Assembly: GCA_964363055.1 (NCBI GenBank)
Contig: CAYIGN010000048.1
Coordinates: 1-6,111, forward strand
DNA: 6,111 bases
Reading direction: 5' to 3'
Source of the DNA: CAYIGN01 sp964363055
Lineage (GTDB): Bacteria; Patescibacteriota; Minisyncoccia; Sungbacterales; HO2-52-23
This document shows, one piece after another, positions 1 to 5,207 of this stretch. The number at the start of each line of letters is the position of its first letter. The first letter of the stretch is position 1. The translations under genes were made by a program, and so were the position numbers. The notes under the pieces were generated by a model. That model did no database searches and was not told the origin of the DNA. It saw only the letters and a list, made by a program, of their open reading frames with translations.

Positions 1-92
1 TGAGCAGAAATCCGCCGATTGCAGCCCAAATGCATTTTTGAGATGGGTTCTAGTTCAATAGTGCGCGAGAGGCGTTGAAGGGCCAAGCGCCG
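1..92. other. left-edge intergenic stretch, no supported gene
   Basis: No coding region with credible composition is visible here. It lies downstream of the minus-strand glycosyltransferase that ends at 93. The only structure seen is a 10-bp palindrome, aaatgcattt, at 28-37, which is too short and AT-rich to mean much. There is no hairpin followed by a T-run on the minus strand, so I see no intrinsic terminator for the glycosyltransferase operon before the window edge. The stretch could be a leader, a 3' untranslated region or part of an element continuing outside the window. Confidence 0.4.
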
Positions 93-1907
93 CTATGGCA
101 ATTTATATACAAAAATTGAGTACCCGATTCGCTCGACCGGCTCGTAGGGCTTGAGCCACTCGTAGGAATCCTCGGGCCTGCGAACGAATCCGGGCGAGGG
201 TGCGCCGAATGCCCCTTGGCGGAATGTGGCCGAGATTGCAAACCATCCCCCAGCCGGCGGAGCGCCGCGCGCCGACCACCACGGCTCAAACTTATTGCCC
301 AGGTAATACCTTGGATTCCCGCCGCCGAAATAATCCACGGCAATTTTGGGTATGTTGTTTTTTTCAACGAATTGGGCGAGGCGTTTCAAATCCTGGCCCC
401 AATCGTAATTGGAATCAACCGCGACTTGCCAGCCCCGGGCCGATCCTCCGACAAGTTCATTGTAGTATGACAGATAATAAGGGAAGACCATGATGGTGCC
501 GGCAATGAACCAGAGGAGCAGTCCGACGACCAGAACATAACGGGGGATCGTTTTTATATATACTTGATATATGCCGCGAAGCCGCTCAACCCAATTTTGC
601 GGGTTAGAAATCCAATGCAGGCGGAGCCACATAACGACCCGCGACGATACCAAGAGATAAATAAAGGGAAAGGTCGGCAAGACATGGCGGACGCCGATAT
701 TTAAGGGGGAAACAATCGAGAGCAGCCAGTAGAAGGCGATAAAAATGAGTGCCGAGAATTCTGGAAAATGGTCGGCGATCCAACTCCGTACCAGACTTAG
801 TCTGATACGTCTGGTACGGAGCACTCTGGAGAAACTAGTTATGAGCGCTATGAGGGTAAGAATATGCAGCGTCAGCGGCTCTTTGAGAAGATACAAGAGC
901 GGGAAATACAGGCGCGAGCCGGCGGCCGACACTTCTCCCAAAAAGAATGCGGTATTGCCGCCGGCGGAGCGTTGCTGGACCATAAGAAATCCGAGGAGAT
1001 ACTGGCCGAGCGGCCGCGTCACAGGATTTTTGATGAGCGCAAGATCAAGATTTGCGGCCGGACCGAAGCCGTAAGAAGAAAGGAGGAATTCAGCGTCGCG
1101 GGATTGCTTCTCCAGCGGATAATTCCAGACCAGAACTCCGTATACAGCCCAAATAATGACAAGTGCGACCGTGCCGATGATGGCTATTTTTGCCAAGAGT
1201 CGTCCGATCAGTCGCGCCCGCTCATGGAAATGAAGATATGGCTTGGCAAAGACCCATGCCGCAAGAAGGATGAGGTATAGCGGAATAAGGAGGACCGCCG
1301 AGAACTTGAAAAGGAGTGCTGCGCCCAGAGCCAAACCCGCGATAGCCGTATTACGCCGGCTTGGTTTTTCAAGAAAAGAAGTAAAACTCGCTATACCGAT
1401 AAAAAAACCGAGTGCGGCGCCAAGATCAGTGGTAACGTAGCGTCCGTGCGCGAGAATTGTAGGCGAGAATGCAAAAAAGGCAAGAGTTAACAATGCGGTG
1501 GCACTGCCGAATCGTTTTTGGCTCCAGCGAAAGAGAAGCCAGCCAAACAAGACGGTGAGGAGGATGAGAGGGAGGCGCGACCAGAAGATAATTTTGTCCG
1601 CATCGTTGCCGGATTCATACAAAAATTTCGCGCCCTGCGCCCATTGGCCGTTCACATCGTCGCGCCAATAGGAAGTATCAGTAGGGAAGCGAGGGCGGGC
1701 GGCAATCCACGCCGAGAGCGCAGACAGCGCTTTGATAAGCGGCGGATGCTCGGGGTTGAGGCGATAATCCAGCTGGGTGACATATCCGAATCCGGCCGGA
1801 ATATGGGCCAGTTCATCCATCGTGGCCGAATCATTCCAGACCGAGGCAAGCATGAGGATAAACATGGCGGCAAGTATAACCACTGCGGCGGTTCGCGCTC
1901 GATTCAT
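93..1907 (-). CDS. GT-C (PMT/ArnT-like) membrane glycosyltransferase, 604 residues
   Basis: Polytopic membrane protein of the dolichyl-phosphate-mannose mannosyltransferase/ArnT-like GT-C superfamily. These enzymes move a sugar from a polyprenyl-phosphate donor to a protein or glycan on the outer face of the membrane. Visible signs are an N-terminal membrane helix (about residues 7-23), then an external loop with the acidic pair D31-E32 in MDELAHI, where the catalytic acid of GT-C enzymes sits. NPEHPPL follows at 51-57, and a second conserved motif, AHGRYVTTD, ends at D161. Many hydrophobic spans follow. Near the C-terminus is NYDWGQDLKR (about 500-509), a motif I know from bacterial members of this group, and then a short soluble tail. 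Length fits the family. ATG at 1907 is chosen because it begins the hydrophobic N-terminus. An open frame continues upstream to 2099, but it would translate the intergenic hairpin and overlap the previous gene. It lies 58 bp downstream of the other GT-C gene, probably in one transcript. The sugar and acceptor cannot be told. Confidence 0.85.
   Translation of the reverse strand: MNRARTAAVVILAAMFILMLASVWNDSATMDELAHIPAGFGYVTQLDYRLNPEHPPLIKALSALSAWIAARPRFPTDTSYWRDDVNGQWAQGAKFLYESGNDADKIIFWSRLPLILLTVLFGWLLFRWSQKRFGSATALLTLAFFAFSPTILAHGRYVTTDLGAALGFFIGIASFTSFLEKPSRRNTAIAGLALGAALLFKFSAVLLIPLYLILLAAWVFAKPYLHFHERARLIGRLLAKIAIIGTVALVIIWAVYGVLVWNYPLEKQSRDAEFLLSSYGFGPAANLDLALIKNPVTRPLGQYLLGFLMVQQRSAGGNTAFFLGEVSAAGSRLYFPLLYLLKEPLTLHILTLIALITSFSRVLRTRRIRLSLVRSWIADHFPEFSALIFIAFYWLLSIVSPLNIGVRHVLPTFPFIYLLVSSRVVMWLRLHWISNPQNWVERLRGIYQVYIKTIPRYVLVVGLLLWFIAGTIMVFPYYLSYYNELVGGSARGWQVAVDSNYDWGQDLKRLAQFVEKNNIPKIAVDYFGGGNPRYYLGNKFEPWWSARGAPPAGGWFAISATFRQGAFGAPSPGFVRRPEDSYEWLKPYEPVERIGYSIFVYKLP
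784..821. repeat. perfect 13-bp inverted repeat inside the glycosyltransferase gene
   Basis: Arms 784-796 (ctccgtaccagac) and 809-821 are exact reverse complements around a 12-nt loop, which itself contains a further gtctg. The repeat is translated in frame as residues about 363-375, an arginine-rich cytoplasmic-type loop between two membrane spans. No stop or frameshift results. It may be a palindromic insertion, or an mRNA hairpin under selection. Confidence 0.75.
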
Positions 1908-1916
1908 AGTGATGGC

Positions 1917-1956
1917 CCCCCCCGCTTCAATACAGCGATGTATTGAAGCGGGGGGG
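1917..1956. repeat. perfect 18-bp intergenic hairpin with 4-nt loop
   Basis: Arms 1917-1934 and 1939-1956 pair perfectly across the loop gcga, with seven consecutive G:C pairs at the base. It fills most of the 58-bp gap between the two minus-strand glycosyltransferase genes. On the minus strand no T-run follows, so it is not a standard intrinsic terminator. The G-run of the 3' arm ends 9 nt before the downstream ATG, where a ribosome-binding site would lie, so folding could limit translation of the second gene or protect the upstream mRNA end. The structure is seen directly; its role is inferred. Confidence 0.85.
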
Positions 1957-1965
1957 AGAGTAACC

Positions 1966-3603
1966 TTAATAATTTTGCAGCACAACAAAATCCCCCGGCG
2001 CGCGGATTTTGAGCGTCGGAAATTCCTGCCGGAGCATACGGCCGAGATCGCGATCGTTGCCGTCCAGCAACGCGACCAACACTTTTGAGGTCTCGCCAAT
2101 TTGAATACGGTCTATTTCATCGCGCGTCAGATAAAAGAGATTTTTCTCCTGGCGTTTTTGATCAGAGAATGTATCGGTCGCAAAGATTACGGTCTGGGCC
2201 GGCATCGGAATGCCGCGGACCGAAACCCCTTTGACGTTGACGATGACATATTTCTCAATTTCCAGCGGGAGAGATTCCAAATAATTGCCAAGATGCAGGG
2301 AACTCGTATCAAACGCGGCATAGGTCTCCGGATGGACTGACCAACGCAGGAAATAGTCCTGATAGGCGGTGAAGGGGATTATGAGGAGTATTAAGCCGAC
2401 AAGGACTGTCGCCTCTTTTCTGATGCGTTCAAGCTGCGCCTTGTAGTCGGGCCATTTTTGCCGTTGCGCTTCAAGCCACCGCGAAAAATATCCCCAGGAT
2501 GCCGCAGCTCCCAGGGCTGCAAGGATCATTACCGGCGGGATCATGCCGATGGAGCGGAGGGCATGGGGCAGGCCCTCGCGCGTCAATATGGCCGGGAGCG
2601 ACATCGCGACGACCCAGGTCCCCAAAACGACCCCTATGAGACCTGGTCTCATAGCTAAAGAGATGATTCCCGCAAGTAAGAAAGCGGTGACTAATGGGTA
2701 GAGTTGGGGCTGGCAATTAAAGTTGTGCCGCCAGTTGCAGTCGCCTTTCGCAAAGAACATGCCGATGGTCAGGAGAGTTGATCTTCCCAATTCTTTGAGC
2801 GGGGATGCCGAGGAAAATACGGAGATCTCGCCGGCGCGATTGAGAAAATCGGACGGGCTTTGAATAAAGTATACGCCAAGCGGCAGCGCGGCCACCAATG
2901 AGGCGAATACGAAAAGAAGTATGACGCAGGGAAGGCAGGCGGCTGCGATCTCTTTCCGGCGCCATAGATACCAGAGGATGGGGACGGCAAAAATCAGCGC
3001 CATAAATCTAAAGGCGATATAGGTGTAGAATCCGAGGCCGGCAAAAATACCGGCAAGCACAAGGTAGGGGATCGCGCCCTTGCGCAGTCCCTTGAGTAAA
3101 AAATACATCGCAAAAGTTGCAAAAAAAGGAACGAGGATCGCGCGGAATCCAATGCGGGAGAAATTGAGGTGCCAGTAAGAGGTCGCGAGGAAGAAGGCGG
3201 CCAAGATGGCTACAGAATACGGATTTTTTACGGATATACGAAGGCCATTCCGTATATCCGTACCTTTCAGTATCCCGTAGCCTGAAAGTAACTCTGCAGC
3301 TAGAAGATATATGCCTAAAATAGTAAACGTCCCAAACAGGGCACTCACTACACGGAGAGCCCATGGTTCGTTGCCGAAAATCGCGAGCAAAATCGCCTGG
3401 AGATTGATGAATAATCCCTCGCGGCCGTTGTTTTCCGGATAAAATAGTTTGAACTGGCCGGTGGCAAGCGCCTCCAGAGCATTATTTCCGTTCATCGCCT
3501 CATCCGGGTAAAGCCCTGGCGGTATTTCAGTGATTTGGTAAAACCGCAAAAACGCGCCGAGGGTGACAATCGCTACCAGCAATAAGATGTGCCCCTTTTT
3601 CAT
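1966..3603 (-). CDS. GT-C membrane glycosyltransferase-like protein, 545 residues
   Basis: A second polytopic GT-C-type protein, related in plan to PMT/ArnT-like glycosyltransferases. The N-terminal helix (about 5-19) leads into an external loop with IPPGLYPDEAMNGNNA, where D34-E35 is the probable catalytic acidic pair. FYPENNGREGLF follows at 54-65, and SYWHLNFSRIGFRA at about 142-155 is another signature I recognise from this family. About ten hydrophobic spans follow, including a loop with REGLPHALRSIG, and then a soluble C-terminal domain of roughly 100 residues. ATG at 3603 is preferred over the upstream frame to 3648 because it starts MKKGH plus a helix and lies 7 nt after a TATACT box, which predicts a nearly leaderless message. 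The loop at about residues 107-128 looks longer than I remember in relatives and is built on two inverted repeats. It is first in a tandem with the gene ending at 93. Substrate unknown. Confidence 0.82.
   Translation of the reverse strand: MKKGHILLLVAIVTLGAFLRFYQITEIPPGLYPDEAMNGNNALEALATGQFKLFYPENNGREGLFINLQAILLAIFGNEPWALRVVSALFGTFTILGIYLLAAELLSGYGILKGTDIRNGLRISVKNPYSVAILAAFFLATSYWHLNFSRIGFRAILVPFFATFAMYFLLKGLRKGAIPYLVLAGIFAGLGFYTYIAFRFMALIFAVPILWYLWRRKEIAAACLPCVILLFVFASLVAALPLGVYFIQSPSDFLNRAGEISVFSSASPLKELGRSTLLTIGMFFAKGDCNWRHNFNCQPQLYPLVTAFLLAGIISLAMRPGLIGVVLGTWVVAMSLPAILTREGLPHALRSIGMIPPVMILAALGAAASWGYFSRWLEAQRQKWPDYKAQLERIRKEATVLVGLILLIIPFTAYQDYFLRWSVHPETYAAFDTSSLHLGNYLESLPLEIEKYVIVNVKGVSVRGIPMPAQTVIFATDTFSDQKRQEKNLFYLTRDEIDRIQIGETSKVLVALLDGNDRDLGRMLRQEFPTLKIRAPGDFVVLQNY
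2634..2654. repeat. perfect 10-bp inverted repeat inside the glycosyltransferase gene
   Basis: Arms 2634-2643 (ctatgagacc) and 2645-2654 are exact reverse complements around a single base. It is translated in frame as residues about 317-324 (AMRPGLIG), in a short loop between membrane helices. A 21-bp near-perfect palindrome in coding sequence is uncommon, and two other inverted-repeat sites occur in the same gene pair. Confidence 0.65.
3229..3262. repeat. perfect 12-bp inverted repeat inside the glycosyltransferase gene
   Basis: Arms 3229-3240 (tacggatatacg) and 3251-3262 are exact reverse complements around a 10-nt loop. It encodes residues about 114-125 of the upstream glycosyltransferase, within the hydrophilic loop that appears expanded. 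A second, shorter inverted repeat lies directly next to it at 3264-3288. Confidence 0.75.
3264..3288. repeat. 7-bp inverted repeat adjoining the 3229-3262 repeat
   Basis: Arms ctttcag (3264-3270) and ctgaaag (3282-3288) pair around an 11-nt loop, one base away from the larger inverted repeat. On its own a 7-bp stem is weak evidence. It is listed because the two together fill the extra loop of the protein (residues about 106-125). Confidence 0.4.
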
Positions 3604-3610
3604 TGGGTCC

Positions 3611-3640
3611 AGTATATAATAGGGAACTATACGTAGGTAA
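3611..3640 (-). promoter_or_regulatory. probable promoter of the glycosyltransferase pair, nearly leaderless
   Basis: A TATACT box (3616 to 3611 on the minus strand) ends 7 nt before the ATG at 3603. Transcription would then begin at about the base before the start codon. The -35 is poor: the best fit is TTACCT at 3640-3635 with an 18-bp spacer. No Shine-Dalgarno sequence is present, which suits a leaderless message. Confidence 0.45.
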
Positions 3641-3641
3641 C

Positions 3642-3670
3642 TTGACAAGTATTTCTTTATATGCTATACT
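3642..3670 (+). promoter_or_regulatory. near-consensus sigma-70 extended -10 promoter
   Basis: TTGACA (3642-3647), a 17-bp spacer and TATACT (3665-3670), with TG at 3662-3663 making an extended -10. Transcription should start near 3677, giving a leader of about 86 nt before the ATG at 3763. This is the best promoter match in the window. It also rules out the in-frame ATG at 3661 as the start of the gene, since that codon lies inside the promoter. Confidence 0.85.
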
Positions 3671-3676
3671 TAAATC

Positions 3677-3762
3677 CTGTTAGTTCTTTGTCAGTTTGTA
3701 TGGGTTTTGCCCACGCCGTGAGGGTGTCGCGGTACATCAGTTCCAGATTGGAGGATAGGAAG
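3677..3762 (+). other. about 86-nt 5' leader of the 147-residue protein gene
   Basis: The predicted untranslated leader runs from the inferred transcription start to the ATG. It contains a small possible hairpin (tggg, 5-nt loop, ccca, near 3701-3713) and ends with the Shine-Dalgarno sequence. The frame is open through the leader and includes an ATG at 3700, so a longer protein cannot be excluded. I do not recognise a known riboswitch. Confidence 0.35.
3750..3754 (+). promoter_or_regulatory. Shine-Dalgarno sequence GGAGG
   Basis: GGAGG ends 8 nt before the ATG at 3763. It is the only textbook ribosome-binding site in the window and decides the start of the 147-residue protein in favour of 3763 over in-frame ATGs at 3661 and 3700. 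Confidence 0.85.
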
Positions 3763-4206
3763 ATGAACTTCTACGTGTCCACAAACAACAGCATCGTTGC
3801 GGTTATTTCGGAAGAACACGCCACCCGCTACGCCTTGGCCAGGAAGGCCGGCGGAGACCCCCTCGCAGTCGGCTGCAAGGTCTTTACCTTCTGCGGCAAA
3901 GAACGGATGGAGAGAGGCGTAGGCGTTGAGGAGCGCATGACGTTCAGCGGCACTTACGAAGACCTTGATCGTTTGATCAAGGCCGGGGGTCATGAGCTCA
4001 TTCGCGGCGGCGCCGACTGGGATGGTTATGTCCCGTTCAGCAATGGTCATCAGTATGGCTACTGCCTGGGTGGCCTGCTGCCCGGCGACGTCGAAGAACG
4101 GCGCTGTTGCCATGAAGCGTCTCTCAACGATATTCGTTTCGTCACTACGCTGGGAGATGTGATCGAGGTCTTCGGCGCGGACGCTGTCGTAGGCAAAAAG
4201 CAATAA
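3763..4206 (+). CDS. hypothetical protein, 147 residues, family not recognised
   Basis: I do not recognise this protein. It has no signal peptide or membrane helix and looks like a soluble cytoplasmic protein of mixed helix and strand. The N-terminus MNFYVSTNNSIVAVIS looks like a beta-hairpin followed by a helix (about 17-30). There are five cysteines (C38, C44, C101, and adjacent C115-C116) and histidines at 19, 77, 96 and 117. The spacing matches no zinc site I know, so metal binding is only a possibility. The middle holds a GTYEDLDRLIKAGGHELIRGG stretch (63-83, split here only by description) and a Gly/Tyr-rich part at 95-108. It stands alone between convergent minus-strand genes and the divergent glycosyltransferase genes, with its own strong promoter, leader, GGAGG site and terminator. 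This predicts high or regulated independent expression and sets it apart from its nearly leaderless neighbours. Recent acquisition is possible but unproven. Confidence 0.8.
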   Translation: MNFYVSTNNSIVAVISEEHATRYALARKAGGDPLAVGCKVFTFCGKERMERGVGVEERMTFSGTYEDLDRLIKAGGHELIRGGADWDGYVPFSNGHQYGYCLGGLLPGDVEERRCCHEASLNDIRFVTTLGDVIEVFGADAVVGKKQ

Positions 4207-4217
4207 CAGGTCTTTAC

Positions 4218-4246
4218 GCCCGGAGGCGGTAGTCGCAGTTCCGGGC
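4218..4246 (+). other. 7-bp stem-loop in the 3' untranslated region
   Basis: gcccgga (4218-4224) pairs with tccgggc (4240-4246) around a 15-nt loop, 11 nt after the stop codon of the 147-residue protein. No T-run follows. It may protect the mRNA end or assist the terminator further downstream. Confidence 0.4.
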
Positions 4247-4257
4247 AATCAAAAACC

Positions 4258-4286
4258 AAAGGCACAGGAACGCCACCTGTGCCTTT
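4258..4286. terminator. bidirectional intrinsic terminator
   Basis: An 11-bp perfect stem (4258-4268 with 4276-4286) closes a 7-nt loop. On the plus strand it is followed by a U-rich stretch (tttt, then atatttgttt). On the minus strand the same stem is followed by ggttttt. It lies between the plus-strand 147-residue gene and the convergent minus-strand small genes, so it can end transcription from both sides. Confidence 0.88.
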
Positions 4287-4292
4287 TATATT

Positions 4293-4341
4293 TGTTTGTC
4301 TGACCGGACACACCCTTACAAACTCCAGTTTGCAAGGGTGT
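4293..4341 (-). repeat. hairpin repeat element, copy 1
   Basis: On the minus strand a 15-bp stem with one mismatch (arms 4310-4324 and 4327-4341) is followed by GTCCGGTCAG, two variable bases and AAACA. It begins 11 nt after the stop of the 31-residue gene. Copy 2 at 4760-4811 has the same stem and tail. No T-run directly follows the stem, so it is not a standard terminator. The stem mismatch (4318/4333) is repaired in copy 2. Confidence 0.8.
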
Positions 4342-4352
4342 TGTAAACAGCT

Positions 4353-4448
4353 TTAGTGCGCTTTCCGCGAGCCGAACGCCCCGATGGTTCCAATCAATAC
4401 CACAAAAACCAGCAGGCTTAGTAATAAAATGTTTAGTGGCGTGAACAT
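4353..4448 (-). CDS. 31-residue single-span membrane peptide
   Basis: A short open frame, MFTPLNILLLSLLVFVVLIG then TIGAFGSRKAH. It has a hydrophobic helix of about 18 residues (5-22) and a basic C-terminal tail, consistent with a one-span inner-membrane microprotein. The ATG at 4448 has no clear Shine-Dalgarno sequence. It starts 18 nt after the stop of the 67-residue membrane protein on the same strand, so the two are probably co-transcribed. It is followed by hairpin element copy 1 and the bidirectional terminator. Evidence for a real gene is the position, strand and clean membrane-peptide composition; a chance frame of this length remains possible. Function unknown. Confidence 0.55.
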   Translation of the reverse strand: MFTPLNILLLSLLVFVVLIGTIGAFGSRKAH

Positions 4449-4466
4449 ACAAAAAGGTTTGTTATG

Positions 4467-4670
4467 TTATATTAGCGGACGGTTTCGCCGAAGCAAGAGC
4501 GCGAAAAAATAACTTGATACCACCAGCAGCACTCCCAGGAGGATGGAAAAGGCGACAAACAGGCGTTCAGTGATTGCCGCTCCAAAAATCAGAGATCCTG
4601 CCGCGATATTCCCAAAGTCCGCAAGCTTGTCCGCCAAGACCGCGCGCTGAGCATCATTCAACAGAAGCAT
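4467..4670 (-). CDS. small two-helix membrane protein, 67 residues
   Basis: The N-terminal amphipathic segment (MLLLNDAQRAVLADKLADF) is followed by a small-residue hydrophobic helix (about 21-34, NIAAGSLIFGAAI), a longer membrane helix (about 38-60) and a basic end (RRNRPLI). The order, with LADKLADxGNIAAG before two short helices, resembles small uncharacterised bacterial membrane proteins such as those grouped as DUF6722, but I recall this by eye and cannot confirm it. A promoter at 4735-4708 predicts a leader of about 30 nt. It heads a likely two-gene unit with the 31-residue peptide. Start at 4670 is the only ATG giving the full conserved-looking N-terminus. Function unknown. Confidence 0.72.
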   Translation of the reverse strand: MLLLNDAQRAVLADKLADFGNIAAGSLIFGAAITERLFVAFSILLGVLLVVSSYFFALLLRRNRPLI

Positions 4671-4707
4671 AAGTCGTTTAGGTTCTCATCTCGTCCATTG
4701 CACTTTC

Positions 4708-4735
4708 AGTATGCTCCTCGTACTATCTTTGTCAA
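4708..4735 (-). promoter_or_regulatory. promoter of the small membrane protein genes
   Basis: Minus-strand TTGACA (4735-4730), a 16-bp spacer and CATACT (4713-4708). Transcription would begin near 4701, about 30 nt before the ATG at 4670. The -35 overlaps the inverted repeat at 4728-4745. Confidence 0.55.
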
Positions 4736-4745
4736 CATTGACAAA
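4728..4745. promoter_or_regulatory. operator-like inverted repeat over the -35 box
   Basis: tttgtcaa and ttgacaaa are exact reverse complements separated by 2 bp. The site covers the -35 element of the small-membrane-protein promoter, the place where a dimeric repressor would act. Part of the symmetry follows from the -35 motif itself, so chance is a real alternative. No regulator gene is seen nearby. Confidence 0.35.
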
Positions 4746-4759
4746 ATTCCTGATTCAAG

Positions 4760-4811
4760 TGTTTACCTGACCGGACAACACCCTTACAAACTTGAGTTTG
4801 TAAGGGTGTTG
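4760..4811 (-). repeat. hairpin repeat element, copy 2
   Basis: On the minus strand a perfect 17-bp stem (arms 4776-4792 and 4795-4811) is followed by GTCCGGTCAG, two variable bases and AAACA, the same plan as copy 1 at 4293-4341. It lies 27 nt downstream of the stop of the 90-residue coiled-coil gene. Both copies are in the same orientation, at the 3' end of a minus-strand gene. Confidence 0.85.
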
Positions 4812-4838
4812 ATACGGTCTCTACTCACTCGACATATC

Positions 4839-5111
4839 TCACAACTTCATCACCTCACGCACCTGCTTCATATCATCCTCCAATCGCATAAGACGGCCTT
4901 CGTGTGCTTCAAGTATCCGCTTCTCAATACGCTCAAGCCGACGAAAGACCTCTTCCAAATCCTCGTCTACCGCTTTAAATCCCTTATCCACCGCTTCAAA
5001 CCCCGTCTGCATCTCCGAGCGCAATTGCTCTACATCACCCTTCTGTACCGTCGCGGCAAATCCCTTGCCTATCATCTCCGCTAATTGTTCGAGTGTCATT
5101 TTCTCTGCCAT
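4839..5111 (-). CDS. coiled-coil hypothetical protein, 90 residues
   Basis: A soluble, strongly charged and almost wholly helical protein. Residues 5-20 (MTLEQLAEMIGKGFAA) form a first amphipathic helix. A seven-residue direct repeat follows, GFEAVDK (37-43) and GFKAVDE (44-50), then a long coiled coil to the end (52-90) with leucine, isoleucine and methionine at heptad spacing. Short proteins of this build, starting MTLEKLA-like and continuing as coiled coil, are frequent unannotated proteins in Patescibacteria; that is recollection, not a search. The ATG at 5111 is chosen because a TACGCT box lies 6 nt upstream, giving a leaderless message; M5 is an alternative. The gene is divergent from the 141-residue gene at 5216 and is followed by hairpin element copy 2. 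Function unknown; oligomerisation is likely. Confidence 0.75.
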   Translation of the reverse strand: MAEKMTLEQLAEMIGKGFAATVQKGDVEQLRSEMQTGFEAVDKGFKAVDEDLEEVFRRLERIEKRILEAHEGRLMRLEDDMKQVREVMKL

Positions 5112-5117
5112 ACAACC

Positions 5118-5145
5118 AGCGTAGCACTCCCGCCATCTCTGTCAA
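5118..5145 (-). promoter_or_regulatory. promoter of the coiled-coil gene, probably leaderless
   Basis: Minus-strand TTGACA (5145-5140), a 16-bp spacer and TACGCT (5123-5118), ending 6 nt before the ATG at 5111. The expected transcription start falls on or next to the A of the start codon. Confidence 0.5.
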
Positions 5146-5178
5146 TCCTATGATGTGGATAATCTCGGTGTACATAAT

Positions 5179-5207
5179 TTGTACGCATCCCGCAACTCTA
5201 CTATGAT
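5179..5207 (+). promoter_or_regulatory. promoter of the 141-residue gene, probably leaderless
   Basis: TTGTAC (5179-5184), a 17-bp spacer and TATGAT (5202-5207), ending 8 nt before the ATG at 5216. The predicted leader is about 0-3 nt and there is no Shine-Dalgarno sequence. It is arranged back to back with the coiled-coil gene promoter in the 104-bp gap. Confidence 0.5.

Noticed and set aside
45..60. Possible tRNA T-arm (gggttctagttca)
   Set aside because: No matching acceptor, D-arm or anticodon arm could be built around it within the window.
1917..1956. Intrinsic terminator between the two glycosyltransferase genes
   Set aside because: The stem is strong but no T-run follows on the minus strand, and the downstream gene has no evident separate promoter.
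1908..2099. N-terminal extension of the second glycosyltransferase to 2099
   Set aside because: The extra 64 residues would translate the intergenic hairpin and the antisense frame of the upstream gene's end. The hydrophobic N-terminus typical of the family starts at the ATG at 1907.
3661..3762. Longer start of the 147-residue protein at 3661 or 3700
   Set aside because: 3661 lies in the promoter -10 region. 3700 lacks a ribosome-binding site, while 3763 has GGAGG at 8-nt spacing.
3963..3982. 8-bp inverted repeat ccttgatc/gatcaagg inside the 147-residue gene
   Set aside because: Arms are short and codon choice for D-L-D-R-L-I-K can produce it by chance; not enough alone to call an element.
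3691..4248. Long minus-strand frame opposite the 147-residue protein
   Set aside because: It is a shadow frame in GC-rich coding sequence. It reads back through the terminal stem-loop and has no promoter or ribosome site of its own.
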